Part shown: positions 25,892 to 34,089 of the stretch, one piece after another
How positions within the stretch are numbered: position 1 is the stretch's first letter
Layout of the letters: each line of letters starts with the position of its first letter
Source: AP-15 sp963724435
GTDB lineage: Bacteria > Pseudomonadota > Alphaproteobacteria > ATCC43930 > CGMCC-115725
Direction of reading: 5' to 3'
DNA: 64,000 nt
NCBI GenBank assembly: GCA_963724435.1
Contig: CAVRUN010000001.1
Coordinates: 1,494,400-1,558,399 of the forward strand
Position numbers and translations under genes: made by a program
Notes under the pieces: model-generated
Told to the model about the DNA's origin: nothing
The model's database searches: none
Seen by the model: the letters and a program-made list of their open reading frames with translations, nothing else

Positions 25892-27181
25892 ATGCGAAAA
25901 TCTTCTGTCGTCGGAGTCCTACTGTCCCTTGTCGGTTCGGTTCCGGCATGGGCGCAGGGTCTTGACCTATCGACCCAAAACGGTCTGCTCGAAGACCGCG
26001 CCAATGCCGGCACGACCGGCACGACCCTCTATACCCTGACCAAGATCAATGGCGGCGGCCTCGCCGTCATTGCGTCGACCTCGGACAGCAATGGGGTTCG
26101 TGGCGTCTGCGTCGGAGGCTGCGGGACATCGGGCAATGCCCAGATAGCGACCACTGGAACCGCGGCGCTCTTGCTCGATGGTACGGGTATGGTCGGGGAT
26201 TTCGTGCAGGTTTCAAGCACCACCGGCGGTTACGGGCACGATACGGGCGCTACGACCTGTCCGAGTTCGGGTCAGACCGTCGGTAAGATCGTCGCGGCCG
26301 GCGGCCCCAGCAGCTCGTATTATGTGGCGCTCGGTCCCTTCGGTTGTGGTAGCGGTGGTGCAACCGGATTTACCAACGTCTACACCGGGCATGGCACATA
26401 CACTTGGAACAAGCCTTCCGGCATCAGCTGGGTAACGGCCTATTGCCTGGGTGCGGGCGGCGGCGGTGCCAGCGGCGCGGTTTCGACTTCGGCGTATAGC
26501 GGTGGCGGTGGCGGTGGCGCTGCCGCTGCGCTTTCGACAATCCCGGCATCGCTAGTCAGCTCGACCGTGACCGTCACGGTGGGGCAGGGTGGCGCTGGCG
26601 GAGCCGCTTCGACGACTTCAGCCAATAACGTCGGGTTGGCTGGCACCAATTCCAGCTTTGGCAGCTTTGTCGTTGGTTACGGTGGAACGGGCGCGCCTAG
26701 CTATAATGGCGGGGCCGCGACCTGGACATATGGCGCTAACGCCAGCCCAAGCACTCTCAATCTGCAGCCTGACGACTGGTCCGGGCGGGCGGGCAGCAGT
26801 GCCGGCGGCAGTGGCCTGTACGCCGGCCTATTCGGCGGTGCGAGCGGCGGCAGTTCCGGAAATAACACGACCGGATTGTCCGGCAGTGGCGGCATTACGC
26901 CGAGCGCGTTGACGCCGCCAGCGGGCGGAGCGAACACGACCGGATCAACGACCTCCAACGGTACCAGTGGATCGAACCCAGCGAATCCGACGATCGGCGG
27001 CGCTAACGGCAGCGGCGGCGCCGGCGGAGGCAACACCGGGACGACTGCGTCGACAGCCGGGACCGGTGGGGCGGGCGGCTATGGCGGCGGCGGCGGCGGC
27101 GGTGCAGTCATCGCGACAACCGGGACGTCAGGGGCCGGCGGCGCCGGCGGCGACGGTATCTGCATCGTCTACGGAAATTAG
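25892..27181 (+). CDS. Exported glycine-rich tail-fibre-like protein
   Basis: 429 residues after GAGGA. MRKSSVVGVLLSLVGSVPAWA is a Sec signal peptide. Residues ~25-150 form a Thr/Gly-rich beta region. From ~155 a segment FTNVYTGHGTYTWNKPSG, typical of phage glycine-rich fibre tips, leads into a long Gly/Ala/Ser/Thr tract (GGGGGAS, GAGGAAST and similar) ending in GGDGICIVYGN. Such polyglycine-rich ends form the receptor-binding tips of T-even-like and lambdoid fibres. A leader peptide on such a protein is unusual. Confidence 0.65.
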   Translation: MRKSSVVGVLLSLVGSVPAWAQGLDLSTQNGLLEDRANAGTTGTTLYTLTKINGGGLAVIASTSDSNGVRGVCVGGCGTSGNAQIATTGTAALLLDGTGMVGDFVQVSSTTGGYGHDTGATTCPSSGQTVGKIVAAGGPSSSYYVALGPFGCGSGGATGFTNVYTGHGTYTWNKPSGISWVTAYCLGAGGGGASGAVSTSAYSGGGGGGAAAALSTIPASLVSSTVTVTVGQGGAGGAASTTSANNVGLAGTNSSFGSFVVGYGGTGAPSYNGGAATWTYGANASPSTLNLQPDDWSGRAGSSAGGSGLYAGLFGGASGGSSGNNTTGLSGSGGITPSALTPPAGGANTTGSTTSNGTSGSNPANPTIGGANGSGGAGGGNTGTTASTAGTGGAGGYGGGGGGGAVIATTGTSGAGGAGGDGICIVYGN

Positions 27182-27183
27182 CT

Positions 27184-27927
27184 GTGAAGCGCCTCGCCCT
27201 CGCACTGCTCTGTCTCATAGCTGGCGGCGGCGTTGCGCGTGCAGCTGCAGGGTTCGCCGGCTGGCAGACGACGGGCTCAACCTATACGTCTGTCGCGGCG
27301 ACGATCCGTGTACCGTGGGTGACGAACCAAACCATCTCGGCCGACAACAACGTAATTGCTTGGGTCGGAATCGAGGATGGCACGCGTCTGGCGCAGGTTG
27401 GCATTACCTTGACGATCAACGCGCAAGGGACCCCATCCTTCGGGGAATTTTACGAGATGTTTCCGGCTGGAGCGGTCCCGGACTCGAATATGGGGCATAC
27501 GACCACGGGCGGAGACATCGTCCAGTTGAGCATAACGTGCACCGCCAATTGCTCGCCCGGCAGCACCCAAACCTGGGGCATGACCGTCAAGAATGTCACG
27601 AAAGGCTGGACCTGGGCCCCAAGCGACACCCTACTGACCAACCTCTCCAAGTTCGACGTCATGATGGAGGACCTCAATACGTCGAACCCAATGCCTAATT
27701 TCGGAACCCTTACGTTCACGAACATTTCCGTGAACGGCGCGGCACCAAATTGGGCGTCCACATCTGCGTTTCAGGTTACGGATGGCTATGGCGGCACTGC
27801 AAACCCGTCGAGTGTCAGCGGTACGGCCTTTAGCGTCTGCGCCGGACGCAGCAGCACTTATACGACCTGCCCGCAGCACCTCAGCACCAGCCTGGCCAAT
27901 GGCCGTATCAGTCTGGGACGGTTCTGA
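27184..27927 (+). CDS. Family G1 glutamic peptidase (eqolisin-like), exported
   Basis: 247 residues, GTG start two bases after the previous stop. Residues 1-20 form a Sec signal peptide (LALALLCLIAGG, VARA cleavage). The mature part follows the eqolisin fold: TSVAATIRVPWV (strand with the VPxV signature), AWVGIEDG followed by the catalytic Gln71 (LAQVGI), EFYEMFP, GDIVQLSI, VTKGWTW, then catalytic Glu162 in FDVMMED, followed by NFGTLTFTNISVNG. This pattern matches bacterial members of MEROPS G1, acid-active endopeptidases. No propeptide is evident between the signal peptide and the fold. It may process surface or fibre proteins; that is inference. Confidence 0.75.
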   Translation: MKRLALALLCLIAGGGVARAAAGFAGWQTTGSTYTSVAATIRVPWVTNQTISADNNVIAWVGIEDGTRLAQVGITLTINAQGTPSFGEFYEMFPAGAVPDSNMGHTTTGGDIVQLSITCTANCSPGSTQTWGMTVKNVTKGWTWAPSDTLLTNLSKFDVMMEDLNTSNPMPNFGTLTFTNISVNGAAPNWASTSAFQVTDGYGGTANPSSVSGTAFSVCAGRSSTYTTCPQHLSTSLANGRISLGRF

Positions 27928-27930
27928 GGG

Positions 27931-29118
27931 ATGCCAGTATGGATCGCGCATCGGCCGGGTGGTCCGCGGGCTGACCGCTATTTCCTCACAGGACAGACGG
28001 TCACTGCCGATGGGTTTGCGCGGGCTGAGATCGACACCGGGCTGCTCGCGTATCAGGTGCTTGCCGCCGAGGCATCGGCGGGAACGCACGCCGAGGCCAC
28101 GATGCTCGCCGAGCTTTTGGCGCAGCCGCAACGCGATGCAACGCCGACGATCGAGGCGCTCGGCTCCCCCATCCTCGATGCGAGAGCGCTGACCGAGTGG
28201 CCGGCGCGGCAAGTCGGGGACGGGATCGCACCCGCCGAGAGTGCCGCGAGCCAGCAAAAAGGCGCCGACGCTTCGACCGAAAGCCTCAGCAATGCGCGGG
28301 GCAATGCATTTAACCCGGTGGCCTTCCCGGCAACCCAAATCGGCGATACACACGACCCGCTAGAAAATTTGGGAGCAAACAGCGTCCTCGGCGACGAGTT
28401 CGCGCCGTTCGAGGCCTTGGCTGGGCCACGTTCCGATTCCGGCCCTCTGGCGGAAGCGCTCGGAACGCAACGCAGCGACGCGGACCCCACCACGGAGGCG
28501 CTTACCGGACAGCGAGCCGATGCGTTGCTCTTGATCGAGCCGCTGACACGCGCCTTGCGCGACACGAATACGCCGTTTGAAAGCGCCGGCTCGACGGCGC
28601 TCGTTGGCGACCAGTTCGTCGCCCTCGAATTCCCTGCCAGGCAGCGTTCCGATCCAGAAATGCCGATCGCCTGGTTGGTTTCAATCCTGTTCGACGGGCG
28701 CGCGCCGACTGAATTCATCGCGACTGCCGCTGGCGGCACAACTACGAGCGACGCTCTCGCGGTCATCGAATTGCTAGCGGGACAAGCCGCGGATGCGCTG
28801 GCTCTAGCGGAAAGCGCCGTAAGCGCCCGCCGCGATACAGTAAGCCAGACAGAGGTATTGGCGCGAGCGGTGCGGGACGCTTCGCCGCAAATCGAGACGT
28901 TGGGTCAGGCGGCCGCATTTGTCGACGCGTTCCTCGCCATCGAAGCAGGCTGCGAGCTTGATATTGCGAATATTTCTACGTGCGAGAATTTGATCTCCAC
29001 AGCAGGCACAAGCTTCGCAATGCTTGATTCCCGGATTACTCCCATTATTCAGATCGCTGCTGGCCGGTTATTGAAGTCACTCGGTAAGATTCGCATTCTC
29101 AACATTTGGAAGCAATAG
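27931..29118 (+). CDS. Fibre-like protein of 14-residue repeats
   Basis: 395 residues, three bases after the peptidase gene. The N-terminal ~60 residues (PVWIAHRPGGPRADRYFLTGQTV) form a small globular or attachment domain. Residues ~69-340 are eighteen tandem copies of a 14-residue unit, D-x-x-x-P-x-x-E-x-L-A-x-x-x. A non-repetitive end (LDSRITPIIQIAAGRLLKSLGKI) may be a trimerisation or tip domain. No signal peptide. It is likely a long fibrous tail or surface structure; no named family was recognised. Confidence 0.6.
   Translation: MPVWIAHRPGGPRADRYFLTGQTVTADGFARAEIDTGLLAYQVLAAEASAGTHAEATMLAELLAQPQRDATPTIEALGSPILDARALTEWPARQVGDGIAPAESAASQQKGADASTESLSNARGNAFNPVAFPATQIGDTHDPLENLGANSVLGDEFAPFEALAGPRSDSGPLAEALGTQRSDADPTTEALTGQRADALLLIEPLTRALRDTNTPFESAGSTALVGDQFVALEFPARQRSDPEMPIAWLVSILFDGRAPTEFIATAAGGTTTSDALAVIELLAGQAADALALAESAVSARRDTVSQTEVLARAVRDASPQIETLGQAAAFVDAFLAIEAGCELDIANISTCENLISTAGTSFAMLDSRITPIIQIAAGRLLKSLGKIRILNIWKQ
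28135..28950 (+). repeat. Eighteen tandem 14-residue coding repeats
   Basis: Each unit starts with Asp (or its replacement) and carries Glu about six residues later, followed by a hydrophobic-Ala pair. Counting from the Asp at 28135 to that at 28924 gives 18 units: 12 are exactly 14 residues, three have 16, and one each has 13, 15 and 19. The 42-base DNA period is diverged. Confidence 0.85.
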
Positions 29119-29242
29119 ACAGGCCATCTACGAAAATGATGATTGGCGGCATTTTACTAGCCATTTCTCTAGCCCTTGAGCCCACTAGGAGTCCCCTGCC
29201 TATAGGCATGTAGACAGCCTAGAGCAGTTCGGAGTAACTCAG

Positions 29243-29612
29243 ATGCGTTTGCCGACATCCTTCAGTCCCATCGAGGTCAACGAGATCGATAACTTCGCCT
29301 TTGACTTCACCGCGGAAGTTGGATCTGAAGCTATTTTATCAACGAGCTGGAGCTGTAAGATTGGTCCGTTTCAGACGGCAACTGATGAGAACTCCCCAGG
29401 CAAGGATAATACAAACTACAGTGGAACCGTCGGTTCAACTGCGGTCCTCGCTCGACGGATCACTGCAGACGAAGACAGGTTTTTTTTCAGTTGCAACGGT
29501 TGGAGGATTCCCGATTTCGGCGATCGGTGCCACCTATATTCTAGAGGCAACTGTCTACCTCAGCGACGGTCGGATATTAAGCGTCAGTTCAACTGTTCAA
29601 TGCGCACCGTAA
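29243..29612 (+). pseudogene. Small phage structural protein, split by a frameshift
   Basis: The ATG at 29243 follows GGAG and starts a family-like protein (LPTSFSPIEVNEIDNFAFDFT, then STSWSCKIGPFQTATD). After about 29387 the family-like sequence continues in the next frame: PQARIIQTTVEPSVQLRS, SLDGSLQTKTGFFSVATVGG, AIGATYILEATVYLSDGRIL, ending at 29612. A one-base insertion (or two-base deletion) between about 29387 and 29400 explains it. The eight-T run at 29480-29487 is not the cause, because the second frame is in register on both sides of it. This may be a real lesion or a read error. Confidence 0.6.
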
Positions 29613-29724
29613 GATGGTAAATTCGTTACCTGTCAACAAACGAGTTTGAGCTTCTAACCTCGGGCAGCTAGCTCTGAATGTTGCCTCGGTTGAGGCCAAC
29701 ACATCGAGGCACGAAAGATAGCCG

Positions 29725-31395
29725 ATGAAGATATACTTTCCTCTCGCGAAAATAGATGCAGAAAGACACGAGGTGTGGGGTTATGCATCCACCGAGGCGC
29801 GTGACGACCAAGGCGAAGTGGTAAAGCGCGACGCGCTGATGTCAGCCTTGGGCGATTATATGAAATTCGCCAATATCCGTGAGATGCACCAGCTTTCCGC
29901 AGTGGGGGTTGCTAAGGAGGTCGCCGTTGATGACAGGGGACTCTATGTCGGCGCTAAGATCATCGATCCGGTCGCGTGGCAGAAGGTCATCGAGGGGGTT
30001 TATAAGGGCTATTCGATCGGAGGGCGCGTAACTCAGCGCGACCCCGCTGATCATAAGACGATTACTGGACTTGTTCTAAATGAAATTTCTCTGGTCGATC
30101 GTCCGGCCAATCCAGAAGCGATTTTCGACTATTGGAAATCAGCAGGAGCTGCAAGCATGCCCGAGGTGCAACTCAACGCACCGTTTCAAATCTGGGCCTG
30201 CGGTGTGCCGGGACACCGTCACTTCGTCAAGTCGGACGCGGTGCGGTGCCAAGAGAAGATGTCAAATGAAGATTTGATAGCAACATTCAAAAATCACGAT
30301 CCAACTGCCCAAGGTGGGTCGGATAAAGCTGATCCCGAGGTAGGGAACGGTTCTGCTCGTTCTGAGAGTGAATACGCCGATCCTGGGTACCAATCAGATG
30401 GTCAAAAGCGTTACCCGATAGACACCGAGCAACACATCCGTGCCGCCTGGAACTTTATCAATCGCCCTAGCAATTCGAAGCGGTACACGCTGGCCCAGCT
30501 TGACAATATTAAAGGCCGCATCATTGCGGCATGGAAGGGAACAATCGATAAGGATGGGCCCCTGTCGGTCGATGAAAAGAAAAAGACAGGGCGATTTCCA
30601 TCGTCACAACTCTCGCTCACAAAAGCTCTCGGGGATCTCGGCAATCTGGCTCAGCTCTTACTTGGTTTAACTTGGTTACAAGAGAACCTTTCAGCTGAGG
30701 CGCAGACTGCGGCAGAAAATTCCACAGAGCGAGCCAGGGTACAAGCGATAATCGACGAGCTGTGCAGCTATTTAAGTGCACTAGTGACAGAAGAGACCAG
30801 CGAAATCTTGGACGGAGCCGAATTGGCCGGAGGACCATCCATCGGGGAAGCGGCCGATATCATTATCATGGCTGCGGGCTCCCAGGGAGCCAATCTCATT
30901 GCTGGTCTGTGTCAAGGACGGCATCGAAGGCTGCAGCAATTAGGGGCTTCACTCTTGATGAAATCCCTGCACACCGATGCGGAGAGGCGCTGCAACCGCG
31001 CCATCTCTGTTGTCGAGGGGGAGGCGGAAAAAACCAGATTCGAGCCCGCGCATTCCGCGTCAGGAAATCTGGCAAAGGTATTGGCGGGAGAACGTGCCGA
31101 AAAGGCAGCTTTATTTGCGACACTCGCGGACATAGTGCCGCGCCTCGACCAGTTGACAAAACGAGTTGAAGATATTGCTCACATGCCATTACCTCCCGTT
31201 ACGATGGCAAAAAATGTTACCGCGATTACAAAACGGCAGGACACTGGCGGCAGTGCCTTTTCCACAGACGAAATGGCGGCAGTCTTTTCCCAAATGAGCA
31301 AGGAAGAACAGACATTGACATTAATAAAGGCCAGCTACGCACGCCCCATTCACCCGCCCGGCCTCATCCGAACTCAAGAGACTGTCGGCGAGTGA
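29725..31395 (+). CDS. HK97-type prohead protease fused to a long scaffold-like C-terminus
   Basis: 556 residues. The first ~140 are an S78/XkdF-like prohead protease: EVWGYASTEARDDQGEVVKR, the catalytic His in NIREMHQLSAVG, the nucleophile Ser in YKGYSIGGRV, and LNEISLVDRPANP. Then come a Cys/His-bearing stretch (IWACGVPGHRHF), a DUF6582-like segment (KRYPIDTEQHIRAAWNFI, YTLAQLDNIKGRIIAAWK), and a helical C-terminus (~300-556) that could act as scaffold. It cleaves the capsid delta domain and scaffold during maturation. Protease-only members are about 200 residues, so the fusion is notable. Confidence 0.8.
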   Translation: MKIYFPLAKIDAERHEVWGYASTEARDDQGEVVKRDALMSALGDYMKFANIREMHQLSAVGVAKEVAVDDRGLYVGAKIIDPVAWQKVIEGVYKGYSIGGRVTQRDPADHKTITGLVLNEISLVDRPANPEAIFDYWKSAGAASMPEVQLNAPFQIWACGVPGHRHFVKSDAVRCQEKMSNEDLIATFKNHDPTAQGGSDKADPEVGNGSARSESEYADPGYQSDGQKRYPIDTEQHIRAAWNFINRPSNSKRYTLAQLDNIKGRIIAAWKGTIDKDGPLSVDEKKKTGRFPSSQLSLTKALGDLGNLAQLLLGLTWLQENLSAEAQTAAENSTERARVQAIIDELCSYLSALVTEETSEILDGAELAGGPSIGEAADIIIMAAGSQGANLIAGLCQGRHRRLQQLGASLLMKSLHTDAERRCNRAISVVEGEAEKTRFEPAHSASGNLAKVLAGERAEKAALFATLADIVPRLDQLTKRVEDIAHMPLPPVTMAKNVTAITKRQDTGGSAFSTDEMAAVFSQMSKEEQTLTLIKASYARPIHPPGLIRTQETVGE

Positions 31396-31420
31396 GTCCC
31401 GCCTAACTCTGTAACCCAAG

Positions 31421-31434
31421 CCGGCTCTTGCCGG
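31421..31434 (+). other. Short hairpin between protease and capsid genes
   Basis: CCGGC-TCTT-GCCGG forms a five-pair hairpin with a four-base loop, followed by ATTTCCC. It has no long T-run, so it is more likely an mRNA processing or stability element, or a weak terminator, just before the highly expressed capsid gene. Confidence 0.4.
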
Positions 31435-31467
31435 ATTTCCCTTGCCCCCCAATCGGGAGGAACTAAA

Positions 31468-32967
31468 ATGACTTCTGTGACTTAGGAATCACTGGAGCTG
31501 TTGAAAAGAGCTTTGGCGGCACCTGACGACGGGCTTGCCAAGTCTATTTCGACAGCAACCGGTCTAGTCGCTTACGATTTGCAAGCGCCGGCAAAGAACC
31601 TTTATCCATTCGTGACTCCGATTAGAAACGTGATGCCCCGCGTCGGTGGTGGCACGGGTACAGCTACCAATTGGCGGCAAGTGAACGCCATCATCGGTTC
31701 CGGCTTCGATGCAATGGGGTGGGTCCCAGAGGGTCAGCGCTCGGGCCAGATGTCGTATTCGACATCAAGCAAGTCCGCCACCTTTGTCACCATAGGCGAG
31801 GAAGACGCAGCCACCTTTGAAGCAATATCTGCCGGTCGTGAGTTCGAAGACATCCAAGCGCGGATGACGTTCAGGCTACTGCAAAAGATGATGCTAAAAG
31901 AGGAGATGGCTATCCTTGCCGGCAACGCGTCGTTGCAGCTTGGCACGCCTGCGACTCCAACATTATCGGCGTCCGGTAGCGGCGCAACGCTCCCCGCCGC
32001 GACATACTTCGTCAAGGTGGTTGCCCTTACGCTTGAAGGTTATCAAAATTCAAGCCTATCCGGCGGAGTGGCCACAACAAAAACTGTCAACGGCGTCGAC
32101 GGCAAGACGTTCACTCTGAACGGTGGATCTTCAAACATCAGCGGCGAGGCGAGCCAAGCCGTTAGCTTAGGTCAGACGCTCTTTTGCAGTGTTACCCCAA
32201 TCCAGGGGGCCGTGGCCTACGCTTGGTATATCTCTACCTCGACAGCGACTGAGACATTGCAAGCGATAACCACGATTAACAGCCTGGCAGTATCAGCGCC
32301 GCTCTCCACTGGGAATCAAGTCCAGACGGCGATCACTACCGATTTCTCAGCCAATCCTAGCTACGCTTATGACGGCTTGCTGACAACAGCGCTTAAAGCC
32401 GGCTCAAACGCCTACGTCAATATTCTGGCAACTGGTACCGCAGGAACCGGTTCTACACTTACCGCGTCAGGCCGTGGCTCGGTAGTCGAAATCGACAATA
32501 TGTTCCAGGCTATGTGGAACAACTTCGAGCTATCGCCGACCGTTCTTTACGTAAATGCACAAGAATTAAAGAACATTACCACAAAGGTGCTTTCTAACGC
32601 TTCAGGCCCGTTATTGCGATACGAGACCCCTGCCGATGGCAGCGATGGCGAATATCAGTTGACGGCATCAGGTGTCGTACAATTCTACTACAATCCTTTC
32701 GCTATCTATGGTGGTCTGCGAATTCCGATCAAAATCCATCCGCGGGTCCCGGCAGGTACAATCATTGGTTGGGCGGAAAATCTCCCCATCCAATATCAGT
32801 CGAACGAGGTTCCCAACGTAGCCGAGGTGAAGACTCGTCAAGATTACTACCAGATCGACTGGCCGATCGTCACCCGGCAGCGTCAGGTGGGCGTATATGC
32901 TGAAGAGGTGCTAGCGGTATACGCGCCGTTTGCCATGGGCGTCATAACCAATATCGCCAACGGCTGA
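31468..32967 (+). CDS. Major capsid protein with in-frame amber codon near the start
   Basis: The best start is the ATG at 31468, eight bases after GGGAGG, but its sixth codon is TAG (31483-31485). The frame then continues without interruption (ESLELLKRAL, DDGLAKSIS) to 32967. Without readthrough, translation would have to restart at TTG 31501 (488 residues), which lacks a good ribosome site. HK97-fold features: FVTPIRNVMPRVGGG at the N-terminal arm/E-loop, FEDIQARMTFRLLQKMM (spine helix), and VVEIDNMFQAMW with LYVNAQELKNIT. Residues ~145-275 form an Ig-like insertion. It is the shell protein of the head. Confidence 0.8.
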
Positions 32968-32972
32968 CACTA

Positions 32973-33185
32973 ATGTCCGAGCTGATAGCGCTGCGTGCGA
33001 TGTTTGGCCAAGATGAGGTTAGTCACGGGATGACGCGCTATCGCGTGGCAGTCGACCACTCCGTTCATGTGCCGAGAGAAGTGGCGCTGTACCTCGTCAA
33101 CAGCGGGGGGTTTGCAGTCGAATCAAGAACCAAGGTTGGAGAAGCTGGCCTCGAAGCTCCCGATTCAAATTCGAGGCAAGGTTAG
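32973..33185 (+). CDS. Small phage head-region protein
   Basis: 70 residues, ATG six bases after the capsid stop. SHGMTRYRVAVDHSVHVPREVALYLVNSGGF resembles the small proteins with a VPxxxxxxLxxxGF ending that often follow capsid genes in alphaproteobacterial prophages. Function unknown. Confidence 0.55.
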   Translation: MSELIALRAMFGQDEVSHGMTRYRVAVDHSVHVPREVALYLVNSGGFAVESRTKVGEAGLEAPDSNSRQG

Positions 33186-33441
33186 TGCGAGTGCGTCATC
33201 CTTGTCCCGGTACGTGTACCTATTGAGGATCAATAGATCAAGCCGACGAGAACGGGGATGTACTCCTTCCGGCCGACGCAGTAGCCGAACTTATTGGCCA
33301 TTGGTTATTGCTGTTCCAAACCGCGCAAAAGGTACGCGGGTCATTGTGTGCAGAGTTGGGTTCGGCACAATACAGTAAAGCTCAAGAATCTGTTGCCTGA
33401 AGCGGTAGCTGCCGTGAATGAGAGCCGCGGAGATGGATCCA
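33186..33441 (+). other. Gap in the head operon, possible decayed gene
   Basis: About 255 bases with no intact gene. A reading frame running about 33223-33397 (coding-like ENGDVLLPADAVAELIGHW) has no start, and a different frame upstream reads LVPVRVPIEDQ to a stop. Together they could be a frameshifted small head protein, but I cannot name a family. Confidence 0.35.
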
Positions 33442-34089
33442 ATGGCATACTGTGATCTGACGACATTGGCCGACGTGAAAGCTTGGCTGCAGACTGGCCA
33501 GAGCGCGTTTCCACCAACTGATGATGCCCTGTTAACCAGGCTTATCACGGCTGCGAGTCAATACATACAGACTTGGCTTAATCGCCGCATATCGGTTGGC
33601 GATTATCTGGAAGTGCGTGATGGGACTGGTGGCCAGCGTTTACAATTCGCCTGTTTTCCGGTGAGCGCTGTGTTGACACTCGCAATCGACGGCATTGTCA
33701 TCCCACCTGCTCTGGCTCTCACGCCAAGCGCTGGTTCGACTACCGGATATGTTTTTTCACCGACCGAACTCGTTTTGCGTGGGTATCATTTTGTGCGGGG
33801 AGCCCAGAACATTGTCTTTTCTTATACAGCGGGGTATCCGGCGATTCCACCTGAACTTTCACAGGCTTGTATTGAGCTCGTCGCGCTACGCTATCGCGAA
33901 CGGATGCGGATCGGTGAAATCTCCAAGGCTGTTGGTGGAGGAGAGACCGTTAACTATTCCCAAAAGGATATGAGCGCAGCAATTTTAACCCTGCTTCAAC
34001 AATATCGAGTTGTCGCGCCGATCAATGGCAATTCGGTGATGATGGCGCCCACCGCCACTGATGTCTCACTCGTCGGTGGCGCGCTGTGA
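33442..34089 (+). CDS. Head-tail connector (phiE125 gp8 / GTA gp6-like)
   Basis: 215 residues from the ATG at 33442, with GGAG nine bases upstream; in-frame ATGs at 33433 and 33418 exist. CDLTTLADVKAWLQTG, DDALLTRLITAASQYIQTWL and LACIELVALRYRER-like helices are typical of the gp6/gp8 connector family that forms a ring under the portal. The next gene begins with an overlap. Confidence 0.75.
   Translation: MAYCDLTTLADVKAWLQTGQSAFPPTDDALLTRLITAASQYIQTWLNRRISVGDYLEVRDGTGGQRLQFACFPVSAVLTLAIDGIVIPPALALTPSAGSTTGYVFSPTELVLRGYHFVRGAQNIVFSYTAGYPAIPPELSQACIELVALRYRERMRIGEISKAVGGGETVNYSQKDMSAAILTLLQQYRVVAPINGNSVMMAPTATDVSLVGGAL

Noticed and set aside
31483..31485. General amber recoding of the element
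   Set aside because: Several element genes (16421, 16992, 19747, 21307 genes) use TAG as their terminal stop, so TAG is not broadly reassigned.
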